Assembly: GCA_027487485.1 (NCBI GenBank)
Contig: JAIYDN010000039.1
Span: forward strand, 1-36,950
Direction of reading: 5' to 3'
From: Planctomycetaceae bacterium
GTDB lineage: Bacteria; Planctomycetota; Planctomycetia; Pirellulales; Pirellulaceae
Length of the DNA stretch: 36,950 nucleotides
Under the pieces are notes generated by a model that was given only the letters and a program-made list of their open reading frames with translations, searched no databases and had not been told where the DNA came from. This document shows positions 12,001-16,603 of the stretch, piece after piece (position 1 is the first letter of the stretch; the number at the start of each line of letters is the position of its first letter). The translations under genes and the position numbers were made by a program.

Positions 12001-14133
12001 GAATCGACATTGCAGTCCCCATCGATCACTTGGAACGATGGGCCTGGCGCGCGTACGATCGCGTTGCGTGTGAAAGACAATAGCATCCTGCCTATGACAA
12101 GCCCGATCGCAACCACCACGGTTTCGATCGCCAACGTCGCACCTGCATTGACCAGAATCAATGCTTCCCTCACCGGAGCAGTCTCGACCACCTTTCAGAA
12201 CAACGGTTCCTGGAATGATGTCGCCGACGATCTTGTTATTCTCAGCGCATCGCTGGGTAACGTCGTCAAGAACGCAAATGGCACCTGGAACTGGTCGTTT
12301 GTCCCAACCGTGGCGTTGTCCAATCAAACCGTGACGATTACTGCACGCGATAAAGACGCAGGCTCGTCGAGCGTTACGTTTACGGTCACTGCGACCGCCC
12401 CCACCTTCAAGCCGATCTTAAGCTCCGCAGAACCATCCCCTACCGGCAACCGCACCTTCGTCGCCTCGATCGATTTTACGAAACCAGTAACAGGCTTCAC
12501 GATCGATGACTTCGTTCTCTTGAATGCAACCGCCTCCGGGTTGGTAGATCTTGGCGGCGGAAAATTCAATGTGACTCTGCAAGCGCAAACCGAAGGGCTC
12601 GTACGGCTTGGAATTAAGGCCGGCAGCGTTGCTGATGCTCAGGGTGGCGTCAACATCGAACCAGATACGATTGCCTGGACCTATGTGGATGTGAGCCAAT
12701 CCGATTTTGGGGATGCACCCAATGCAACTCAATCAGGTTTTGCAGCAAGCTACCCGACGTCCCTACAACAGAATGGAGCGAGGCATAAGATCTCCAGTTT
12801 GAGGCTGGGAATAGCTGTCGATGCGGAACCTAATGGTACTGCGTCAAGCAATGCAACCAGCGACGATGCAACCGGAAACGACGAAGACGGAGTTGTTTTT
12901 GGAATGCCGATCCTTGCAAACTCGACTCAAGCGACAGTGTCCAGCATCACCGTGCTATCCAGTTCGGCAGGTAAGCTAGACGCTTGGATCGATTTCAACC
13001 GAGATGGCGATTGGAGCGATCTTGGGGAGCAAGTTCTGACCTCGACGGCCGTGAATGCAGGGACCAATCTTCTGCCATTCACCATACCGGTCAATGCGAT
13101 ACCGGGATCAACGTTTGCGAGATTTCGAATCAGTACCGCAGGGGGATTGAGTCCAACCGGCCCTGCAAATGACGGTGAAATCGAAGATCATGCTGTTAGT
13201 GTTTTAGACGGGAACGCAAATCCAGAGCTAACACTTTTGGCTTCAGCAATTGGGAATCATGAGCTTCTGATTGTAAATGGGATGTTGACCGTACGCTCGA
13301 CCACGACAACGTTGCTCAGTACCCCAGTTGGTCCAATAGCGAGAGTCAGGTTATTAGGCGAGGGAAGTGCTTCGATTTACGACGTGGTGCGACCTACGAC
13401 CAATTTGGCTGGCAAAATCATCTTCGAAGGGACCACGAAACCTGTTCGATTCAGCACAACCAATACGACCATCGATACCTCCGCATTCACAGGTACGATC
13501 TCCGGATTGGGGACGATGGATTTGACATCCAATGGTGGTCAGGAAGTTCGACTGAATTTGGCGAGCGTCCGCGCTATGAATTCTCAGAAAACACTAAAAG
13601 TGATCGCAGATAAGGATGACACTCTAGTTACCGACCGCCAATGGAAGTATGTACAGAGTCGTCTTGAGAACGACAAACTAGTGCATGGTTTTGGCCGATC
13701 CGATGCAAAACTCGATTTGCAAAACCACCTTCAGTGGCAAAACCTGATCAATCGATTCGACGTCAACGGCGACGATTCCGTCGATCCTTTGGACGTGCTT
13801 GCGATCATCAATCAAATCAATACCGGCTCAGGCGGTTCTAGGCTTCCTGCGTTTGACCCAGCGATTCCGGATCGATTTTTGTTTCTGGATGTAGATGGTG
13901 ATAATGGTCTTTCACCGCTGGATGTTTTGGCAGTAATCAATCTGATCAACAATCGCCCCTCAGGTGGTCCTGAAGGAGAAGCCATGGGCAACGACCAAGC
14001 TACTGTGGAAACAGCGACTCAACGATGGGAGGAACATCGTGTGGCGGCCACGGACATGTGGATGGCCGACTTTGAAATCGATCGCCCTGAAGATCAAAGG
14101 ACCAATCGCCGCCGCGGACCAGGGCGAAGATAG
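1..14133 (+). CDS. Giant secreted multidomain repeat protein with dockerin C-terminus (5' end outside window)
   Basis: Frame 1 is open from base 1 to the TAG at 14131-14133, so the start is off the left edge and 4710 residues are visible. Order by visible residue: four 179-residue repeats (1-656); beta-rich linker (to ~870); PPC-like segment (~876-997); Calx-beta-like domain (~1004-1121, ending in MNDD); eleven CARDB-like repeats (~1127-2500); second PPC-like segment (~2504-2609); IPT-like segment (~2610-2700); a less recognisable stretch; a DUF7619/DUF11-like domain (~3105-3302); three PKD plus Ig-like units (~3391-4230); GEVED domain (~4231-4402); and a dockerin type I pair (~4585-4652) with calcium loops DVNGDDSVDPLD and DVDGDNGLSPLD. 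A 58-residue Arg-rich tail follows. Nothing catalytic is visible. The architecture fits a cell-surface or extracellular adhesive protein of planctomycetes; the role is inferred. Export cannot be checked because the N-terminus is missing. Confidence 0.93.
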   Translation, partial: EIYIAPDTLLSGTLDLHAIGTETTANLNYWFNGNFTVASGATLNLTSNARANLRSASALTIDGVANFGTSSTLTLNQTTSTPNCQVIVNNGAVVNATGATFARSGNWSERTAIVVNNGGRLISTGSTFAVAFMQLADNVVFEASDWQLNRFDLPIYVPARIVQVLADASSSANANLRFDDIYISPGTWTSGAFDLKGLGTETTANLDYWFNGNFTIANGATLNVASNVRTGVVSASALTIAGIANFSTGSVMTLNQMTSTPNCQVIVNNGAVINATGTTFTKSGNWNERTAIVINNGGRLISTGSTFAVAFMQLADNAIFEPNDWTLSRFDLPIYVPARIVQVLADTSNAANANLRFADVFINTGTWSSGAFDLKGLGTETTANLDYWFNGNFTIASGATLNVASNVRTGVVSASALTIAGTANFSTGSVITLNQMTSTPNCQVIVNNGAVINATGATFTKSGNWNERTAIVVNNGGRLISTGSTFAVAFMQLADNVVFEPNDWTLSRFDLPIYVPARIVQVLADTSNAANANLRFADIFINTGTWSSGSFDLKALGTETSANLDYWFNGNFTIASGATLNVASNVRTGVVSTSALTIEGTANFAIGSVMTLNQMTSSPNCQVIVNNGGVVNATGAAFTRSGNWSERTAIVVNNGGTWTSQNTSIAPELLTVNSGSSVRTTYDGGNSYTLGGGGPSRILSNFRSIDVQYGSTLTIPQSIRVGETSADLASLDVSYSSTLAIAGSLLGKTQVAANFLPQGRVLLNGNGTSANPQLVEIMSADRGANTTGFLSDNFAYGKIELANNTYARLTNIDVNSVGATGEALYVNTLIIPAGSKLDLNGQKLYVRAAQIATGGLVNGTVVVVPSTTGPLAFLVQDGGPLAFSTPTPGTIDDSQRTSQLSDEWTFTATQNLPVMIQVNPGATGVTAAVAPQLQRVRVELLDSNNNVLKFQENNANGAIVTMQSDNLTTGQAYKIRIRPHSGFTNLTGNYVVTLVESGSAETALSIAPSADSFSKPEGNTGSATFTYNVTRFGELSAPGSVAWTVTGTGINSATPADFVGGVFPSGVVSFAAFESTKTVTVQVASDTDFEQNEGFAVTLSNPSSLSTISVGTASSVIMNDDQPQFSDLIVESVAPPVSARSSETVTLGWIEKNDGPVEVTGTWSANVKVVNRITSQIILDRTVTFANNSIASQTSVARNVSFVMPDGAAGTGDFDIIITTDSLNNVTESNIAGNAETNNIALSFFASTMAEYPELSVASITTAPSVQLSVPFDVTWTVLNSGNASLIKPIRDRVYLSLDDKIDASDRLLATIAADSKLPLAPAATYSQSTSVTLPLDVSIATGQYHLLVQTDFANDQFEQNETDNVRVSLLSVNLPPLPDLIVESITARTLVVAGQSTEVSWTVKNQGTANASGSWTDRIFLSDDGILGNDIQLSSFPVSQTILPNGSILRTQSVQIPAGLSGAYRFVVATDIGNTIQEFNNEGNNSAIDDAVITIDPLPSPNLIVESVTSLTSNLSTGQPATIEWVVRNIGNASTNTSGWFDRVYLSTDTVLGADDINLGQVQNPSYLNTSENYRNSLTVTLPQDAVGVRHFIVVTDATNRVSETAGEDDNTRASAATTILLTPPPDLIVTRVTGPSDAFEGEPIIVNFTVRNQGPGATRVSQWTDQIFLSLNGTDIDSEDTLLKSLNHEGALAAEGAEYSVSNLSVLLPENITSDNAYIIVRTDASQSVYEHGFEGNNDTRTEFPMRIVLRPRPDLAVESITPVASAFAGQPLSISYQVTNLSLTATRQASWRDSIYLSTDRNLDPQNDRLLGHRDRSGILQGEQSETRNYSFVLPNTLEGSFYIIVSSDSADDILEYDNANNVLAASSLTRIEISPPDLLASSVSTSTAPKAGREMTILYNVSNIGLNPTPNSFWTDAYYLSTDNRLDSNDRLLGLRQRNGVLVPSQMESISTNVILPADQFGANFVLVNTDNGDLVYELNNENNVSSLPIFIEDDRPDLRVRSFVPRFNNRSIAPGGTLSFDFEVENQGLGPTFGRSWTDRVVMSSDLIVGNGDDVALGSFTSPPNLATGRSYFRLSENLTIPNNTTEGLYRLFFVTDASTDVPEGNEANNRSELFDFTVTTTPVDGQVSDLQVTTVTVPATANSGGTLPISWTVRNTGVSPTSASSWTDSVWLSTDSSIDGSDFLVGNYARNARLNVNESYTRSIDWPIGIDVSGNYFTIVQTDSSNSVAEGVGENNNKTVSTLATNILLSPTADLQVSSVNVPAQAFSGRTVELSWTVQNAGGGIAQASWADSVYLSLDQIFDRGSDIPIGFLDRASNVAAAQSYSATANLMIPQGLGGSYYVFIVTDATNRVYERALEGNNLGISSQAISISHAPPADLVVGSITIPANGTLGQTASISFTITNAGQNLARGGWYDAIYISSDSVWDIDDGYFGRVLRSADVPANTSYTSTLTAPLPGVLPGNYQVIIRSDIRNNLVEDNETNNLKASLDAFATDAPALTLGTPSSGTITTNRGVYYRVTVAAGETLAIEFDSPGAEGSVELYASFNAMPRRSQADFSALKPFQPDQRIVISSTQAGTYYIFAFGAEVTGGTSPFSILARIVPFSVFDTSFGKGGTAGNRTIAIEGAKFDRSVTASLVDSAGRITEALRYTRTSDMRLYATFDLRGLTTGMYTVRLHKGATNETVLVPNSLEVVFATLSLQPISLTRPDSFNRRRGDRPPAAIPVTIAWRNNTLNDIAVPLIHFSATDPFAATLADANAGNTVSTTEFLGFTDSDGPKDILLAGEHGNASFFVKPAMVDAASPPIDIHYVAEYFYNDAQANYVWDFDLSQLDLSYLSDAEAIEAINAFKQERGNTVGALRKALMEGLQRTGETPTKDVLKASRMILQEVFDRFVATRYTSVVGSVYADTLATSYRGLVLALSEMGGNRQYFSSVLADGSFVFPKLPVANYVVSVSGGAVKIPDGYQINLVTDQRLQLLIPLESGPLTNATTLSPRLPSGVSQVTAPAITTFGKVNETLRGNPLEAVLPQLIGIPYRVEMIGDAPLGFSLASDGKFEYLSDENTAFVVHYDLVIPDLETRVGRILGTEIRSRGVIAITLKNNFTRDVRALDPNDILGPVGFGPEKWVSASERLPYTIRFENDPKNATSAAQVVRIVQVLDSDLDMNSFQFGDFGFGGREFKVPTGRQTLNLDLDLVAEIGIFVRVFARIDPASREISWTFSSISPETGADTTNPDDGFLPLNLLPPEGDGFVKYSIRAKKTAVTGSKIDAYARIIFDGNVPIDTASIFNTLDATRPVSVIAATEPVSQEPRLRVKWSGDDGEIGAGLAVFDVYVSENSGRYVPWLQDTKLVNAEYAINASSTYDFVTIAKDNVGNGEEETKLPDVQRPVAFAGGPYTANEGVALILNGSGQDPDPGQTLTYEWDFDFDGTTFQVDSSLQSPSITFSDGPGTRIVGLRVKDNGATPLFSSVSTATITINNVAPTLTRANASLTGAVLTTFQNNGTWNDVADDLVSLSASLGNIVKNVNGTWNWSFVPAVALSNQTVTITARDKDAGSSSVTFTVTAIAPSFKPILSSAEPSPTGNRTFVASIDFTKPVTGFTTDDFVLLNATASGLVDLGGGKFNVTLQAQTEGLVRLGIKASSVTDAQGGVNIEPDTISWTYVVNRPPVAQPGGPYNATEGVALTLNGSGQDPDVGQTLSYEWDLDFDGTNFQVESTLQLPSITWNDGPGTRTIALRVKDNSILPMTSPIATTTVSIANVAPALTRNNASLTGAVSTTFQNNGTWNDVADDLVTLSASLGNVVKNANGTWNWSFVPTVALSNQTVTITARDKDAGSSSVTFTVTATAPTFKPILSSAEPSPTGNRTFVASIDFTKAVTGFAIDDFVLLNATASGLVDLGGGKFNVTLQAQTEGLVRLGIKASSVTDAQGGVNVEPDTIAWTYVVNRPPVAQPGGPYNATEGVALTLNGSGQDPDVGQTLSYEWDLDFDGTNFQVESTLQSPSITWNDGPGARTIALRVKDNSILPMTSPIATTTVSIANVAPALTRINASLTGAVSTTFQNNGSWNDVADDLVILSASLGNVVKNANGTWNWSFVPTVALSNQTVTITARDKDAGSSSVTFTVTATAPTFKPILSSAEPSPTGNRTFVASIDFTKPVTGFTIDDFVLLNATASGLVDLGGGKFNVTLQAQTEGLVRLGIKAGSVADAQGGVNIEPDTIAWTYVDVSQSDFGDAPNATQSGFAASYPTSLQQNGARHKISSLRLGIAVDAEPNGTASSNATSDDATGNDEDGVVFGMPILANSTQATVSSITVLSSSAGKLDAWIDFNRDGDWSDLGEQVLTSTAVNAGTNLLPFTIPVNAIPGSTFARFRISTAGGLSPTGPANDGEIEDHAVSVLDGNANPELTLLASAIGNHELLIVNGMLTVRSTTTTLLSTPVGPIARVRLLGEGSASIYDVVRPTTNLAGKIIFEGTTKPVRFSTTNTTIDTSAFTGTISGLGTMDLTSNGGQEVRLNLASVRAMNSQKTLKVIADKDDTLVTDRQWKYVQSRLENDKLVHGFGRSDAKLDLQNHLQWQNLINRFDVNGDDSVDPLDVLAIINQINTGSGGSRLPAFDPAIPDRFLFLDVDGDNGLSPLDVLAVINLINNRPSGGPEGEAMGNDQATVETATQRWEEHRVAATDMWMADFEIDRPEDQRTNRRRGPGRR
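82..1968 (+). repeat. 537 bp tandem repeat, 3 full copies plus partial ends
   Basis: The codon block for DYWFNGNFTIA recurs at 82 (as NYWFNGNFTVA), 619, 1156 and 1693, exactly 537 bp (179 codons) apart. Full copies are 82-618, 619-1155 and 1156-1692. A fourth copy breaks off after NNGG at 1968. Bases 1-81 are the tail of another copy, so the array continues to the left. Copies differ by scattered substitutions with no visible indels. The encoded unit is rich in Asn, Thr, Gly and Val, as in right-handed beta-helix or passenger-type surface proteins; that fold is an inference. Confidence 0.95.
3379..7500 (+). other. Array of eleven CARDB-like domains inside the giant protein
   Basis: Eleven segments of about 125 residues each open with a motif like DLIVESV and continue with a W-x-V-x-N-x-G strand, a tryptophan-aspartate element, a YLS(T/L)D element and an E-x-N-E-x-N-N ending. 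Starts fall near 3380, 3760, 4139, 4508, 4882, 5268, 5640, 6004, 6403, 6780 and 7156. This is the CARDB (cell-adhesion-related bacterial) signature. Unlike the flanking arrays, the copies are strongly diverged in protein and DNA, so this array is old. Confidence 0.85.
10171..12690 (+). repeat. 840 bp tandem repeat, three copies (PKD plus two Ig-like domains each)
   Basis: Units begin at about 10171, 11011 and 11851, exactly 840 bp (280 codons) apart. Each encodes a PKD-type domain (GGPY near the start, GSGQDPD, YEWDxDFDG), a second beta domain with NNGTWNDVADDL, and a bacterial Ig-like domain resembling Big_12 (ASIDFTK, VTGF, DDFVLLNATASGL). Long stretches are nearly identical in DNA, especially between copies two and three, pointing to recent duplication or ongoing gene conversion. 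Antisense reading frames recur at the same 840 bp period and are by-products. Confidence 0.95.
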
Positions 14134-14175
14134 CAGACTTTCCTTCCTTCGCACTTAAACCTTAACGCTTAACGC

Positions 14176-14769
14176 TCATAGCTTTAACGCGGATGAATCG
14201 CCCGAGGCATTCACTTCCTTGGGGGACGGTTGCATGAAAAGAGTGTGGACAGCCAACATGATCGCGCCTGCAACCAGAAGCGAATCAGCGATGTTAAAGT
14301 TCGGCCAGACATAATCTTGGTAACGGAACAAGATCCAGTCCCGTACGCCCCCGCGATAGGGCACGGGCAAAGCGGGAATGGCTAATCGATCGTAGAGGTT
14401 CCCCAAAATCCCGCCAACCACCAGCCCCATGGTGACCGTAATCCAACGGGATAAGCATGCCTTGTAGACGAACAGCCAAGTGCAAATCCCAACCAGAGCG
14501 ACAACGGAAAGGATCGCAAACAACCATCCCTTTCCTTGCCCCAGTCCAAACAGAGCACCCTGATTTACGGCCGTTTCAATTCCTACATACGGCTCAATCA
14601 CCCACTTGGGTGGCAGTTCGCCCGGTAAGCCTCGCCAGCTGAACACAAACTGTTTGGAAAGCAGGTCGGCGGCCGTTCCGAAGATACCCAAAACCAAAAA
14701 CAGGACGTAACGACTCTTTGGAATGCTTTGTAAATCGCTAATCTTTACAGGCGAAGCGTATGGTTCCAT
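14176..14769 (-). CDS. lspA: Lipoprotein signal peptidase (signal peptidase II)
   Basis: Inner-membrane aspartyl protease that removes signal peptides from prolipoproteins after diacylglyceryl transfer to the lipobox cysteine. The 197 residues carry the family motifs in order: DLLSKQ in the first membrane segment (D35, K39), NQGALF (69-74), GNLYDR with catalytic D127, and FNIAD with catalytic D162. Four hydrophobic segments match the family. The length is slightly above the usual 160-170 because of a 15-20 residue cytoplasmic N-terminus and a hydrophilic tail. The gene converges on the giant gene with 42 bp between stops and diverges from the threonine synthase gene. The ATG at 14769 is the natural start; no strong Shine-Dalgarno is visible. 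Confidence 0.93.
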   Translation of the reverse strand: MEPYASPVKISDLQSIPKSRYVLFLVLGIFGTAADLLSKQFVFSWRGLPGELPPKWVIEPYVGIETAVNQGALFGLGQGKGWLFAILSVVALVGICTWLFVYKACLSRWITVTMGLVVGGILGNLYDRLAIPALPVPYRGGVRDWILFRYQDYVWPNFNIADSLLVAGAIMLAVHTLFMQPSPKEVNASGDSSALKL

Positions 14770-14979
14770 AAGACTTTTCTGCTTGTTGTTTCCGAATTGC
14801 TAGATTAGGGGCTAAACTATAGCCGCTAGCAAGCTAGGTGTTTTAGGGAATTTAGCCGATGACAACGATCTTGCTGAATAATCCGAAATTGAGGATGCTT
14901 GAGCAATAGCAAAGTTGATGCTTCATTGTCTCGAATGTCCTGGACATTGCACATTACCCATTCATAAGCCAGAAAAAAC

Positions 14980-16410
14980 ATGGCCTCCACCGTCTTTACC
15001 CCAGAACGAAGTGTCAAATCCGATTTGGCGTTTCAACGATGTTTGAATGTGGACTGTGGTGCTACCTACGGTATCGAAGAAGTCCACACTAGCTGCGTTC
15101 AATGTGGCGATCTTCTGGATGTTGCATACCATTGGGACCGAATTCAGGTTCCAAAACGGCTGAGTGACTTTCAGCAAATGTGGACTCGCCGGAACGAACC
15201 GCTCCGGTTCAGTGGCGTCTGGCGATTCCACGAACTCCTTCCGTTTGCTCCCCAAGACCGAGTGATCACGGTTGGCGAGGGGCAGACGCTTCTCCAACAA
15301 GCCAATTCAGTAGCCAAGTTCGTTGGCATTCGTCCAGGGCAGTTGTACTTGCAGTACGAGGGGATGAATCCATCGGGATCTTTTAAAGACAATGGCATGT
15401 GCGCCGCTTTTACTCATGCGCATATGGTCGGGGCAAAGCGAGCCGCCTGTGCATCGACGGGCAACACCAGTGCCTCCCTTGCTATGTACTGCTCGGTGAC
15501 TCAATTGATGAAAGCGATCATCTTTATCGGCTCGGGCAAGATTTCCTACGGCAAGTTATCTCAAGCACTGGAATACGGCGCTCTGACCGTTCAAATCTCT
15601 GGCGATTTCGATGACGCCATGGCTCGTGTGAAAGAGGTTTCCAAGGAATTGGGCATCTATCTCGTCAACAGCATCAATCCGTTTCGTTTGGAGGGACAGA
15701 AGACGGTCATGTACCGCGTTCTGGAATCGCTGCAATGGGAAGTCCCAGACTGGATTGTTGTGCCTGGAGGCAATTTGGGAAACAGTAGCGCCTTCGGAAA
15801 GGCCTTTCTGGAACTCAAGGAACTAGGCATGATCGACCGCATTCCTCGATTGGCTGTCATCAATGCTGCAGGGGCGGACACGTTGGATGTTGTTTACAAT
15901 CAACGCAATCTACGATGGAGCCGCGGGCGTCCTCGCATGGAAATCGCGTGCTGGTATTACGATGAACTGGACAAAGGAAACATCAAGGCTGATACCATCG
16001 CTAGCGCCATCGAAATCAACAAACCCGTGAACCTGAAAAAATGCCTGCGAGCGTTGGACGCGTGCGATGGAGTTGTCCGTAAAGTATCGGACCAAGAGAT
16101 CCTAGATGCCAAGGCTCAGATTGGTGCAGGCGGAATCGGATGCGAGCCAGCAAGCGCGGCAAGTGTCGCGGGTGCGAAGCTGCTCAGGCAACAAGGAGTG
16201 ATCGGCATGGACGACCGAGTTGTTTGCATCCTGACCGGCCACCAATTGAAAGATCCGACGGCAACAGTTGCCTACCACACCACCGACCAAGACAAGTTCA
16301 ACGAAGTGCTGGGCAGCCGAGGTGTTACGCGAGCGTCGTTCGCCAACAGAGCTATCGCCGTTCCCAACGACATGGACGCCATCGTCAAGGCGATCCAGCT
16401 CTATTCGTAG
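14980..16410 (+). CDS. thrC: Threonine synthase, PLP-dependent, with N-terminal zinc ribbon
   Basis: Predicted to convert O-phospho-L-homoserine to threonine in the cytoplasm. The 476 residues start with a probable zinc ribbon (C21, C26, C39, C42), followed by the PLP fold. The Schiff-base lysine is K136 in [11 protein letters not shown] substrate-loop STGNTSAS, the phosphate-binding GGNLGN and a late GIGCEPASA match the threonine synthase branch of fold-type II enzymes. Cysteate synthase and other relatives share these motifs, so substrate is assigned by overall similarity only. The gene is divergent from lspA (210 bp gap) and convergent with the M56 protease gene. The ATG at 14980 lies behind a purine-rich but weak ribosome site. 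Confidence 0.85.
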   Translation: MASTVFTPERSVKSDLAFQRCLNVDCGATYGIEEVHTSCVQCGDLLDVAYHWDRIQVPKRLSDFQQMWTRRNEPLRFSGVWRFHELLPFAPQDRVITVGEGQTLLQQANSVAKFVGIRPGQLYLQYEGMNPSGSFKDNGMCAAFTHAHMVGAKRAACASTGNTSASLAMYCSVTQLMKAIIFIGSGKISYGKLSQALEYGALTVQISGDFDDAMARVKEVSKELGIYLVNSINPFRLEGQKTVMYRVLESLQWEVPDWIVVPGGNLGNSSAFGKAFLELKELGMIDRIPRLAVINAAGADTLDVVYNQRNLRWSRGRPRMEIACWYYDELDKGNIKADTIASAIEINKPVNLKKCLRALDACDGVVRKVSDQEILDAKAQIGAGGIGCEPASAASVAGAKLLRQQGVIGMDDRVVCILTGHQLKDPTATVAYHTTDQDKFNEVLGSRGVTRASFANRAIAVPNDMDAIVKAIQLYS

Positions 16411-16472
16411 ATGCCGATAGCGACCGTTTAGCCCCAAGGAAACAATCTAGCCCGAAGGGCGGCATTTCACTG

Positions 16473-16492
16473 CCGGCGGCGTAAGCCGCCGG
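16473..16492. repeat. GC-rich hairpin, intergenic
   Basis: CCGGCGGC (16473-16480) and GCCGCCGG (16485-16492) form a perfect 8 bp stem around GTAA. It sits between the convergent ends of the threonine synthase and M56 protease genes, next to a larger palindrome. No T-run follows, so it is not a textbook intrinsic terminator. It may be part of a REP-like interspersed element. Confidence 0.7.
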
Positions 16493-16512
16493 ACTCGGGT
16501 GAAACGATTTGC

Positions 16513-16576
16513 CAAGCCCGGAGGGCGACACAGGCGATTCATAGCAGACTGGGCAAGGTGTCGCCCTCCGGGCTTG
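16513..16576. repeat. 19 bp-arm inverted repeat between convergent genes (REP-like)
   Basis: The arm AAGCCCGGAGGGCGACAC at 16514-16531 is the exact reverse complement of 16558-16575, and one more flanking C/G pair (16513/16576) extends it to 19 bp. The loop is 26 bases. The location between two converging transcripts suits a bidirectional terminator or a REP-type interspersed element. No U-tract is present on either side, so termination is inferred only from position. Confidence 0.85.
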
Positions 16577-16603
16577 CAGTAGCCCTTTTCAGTCCCTGAT
16601 GGC

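Noticed and set aside
10738-12327. Two 249-codon minus-strand open frames inside the giant gene
   Set aside because: They recur at the 840 bp repeat period, are antisense to well-recognised PKD/Ig domains, and have Arg/Cys-rich composition without domains.
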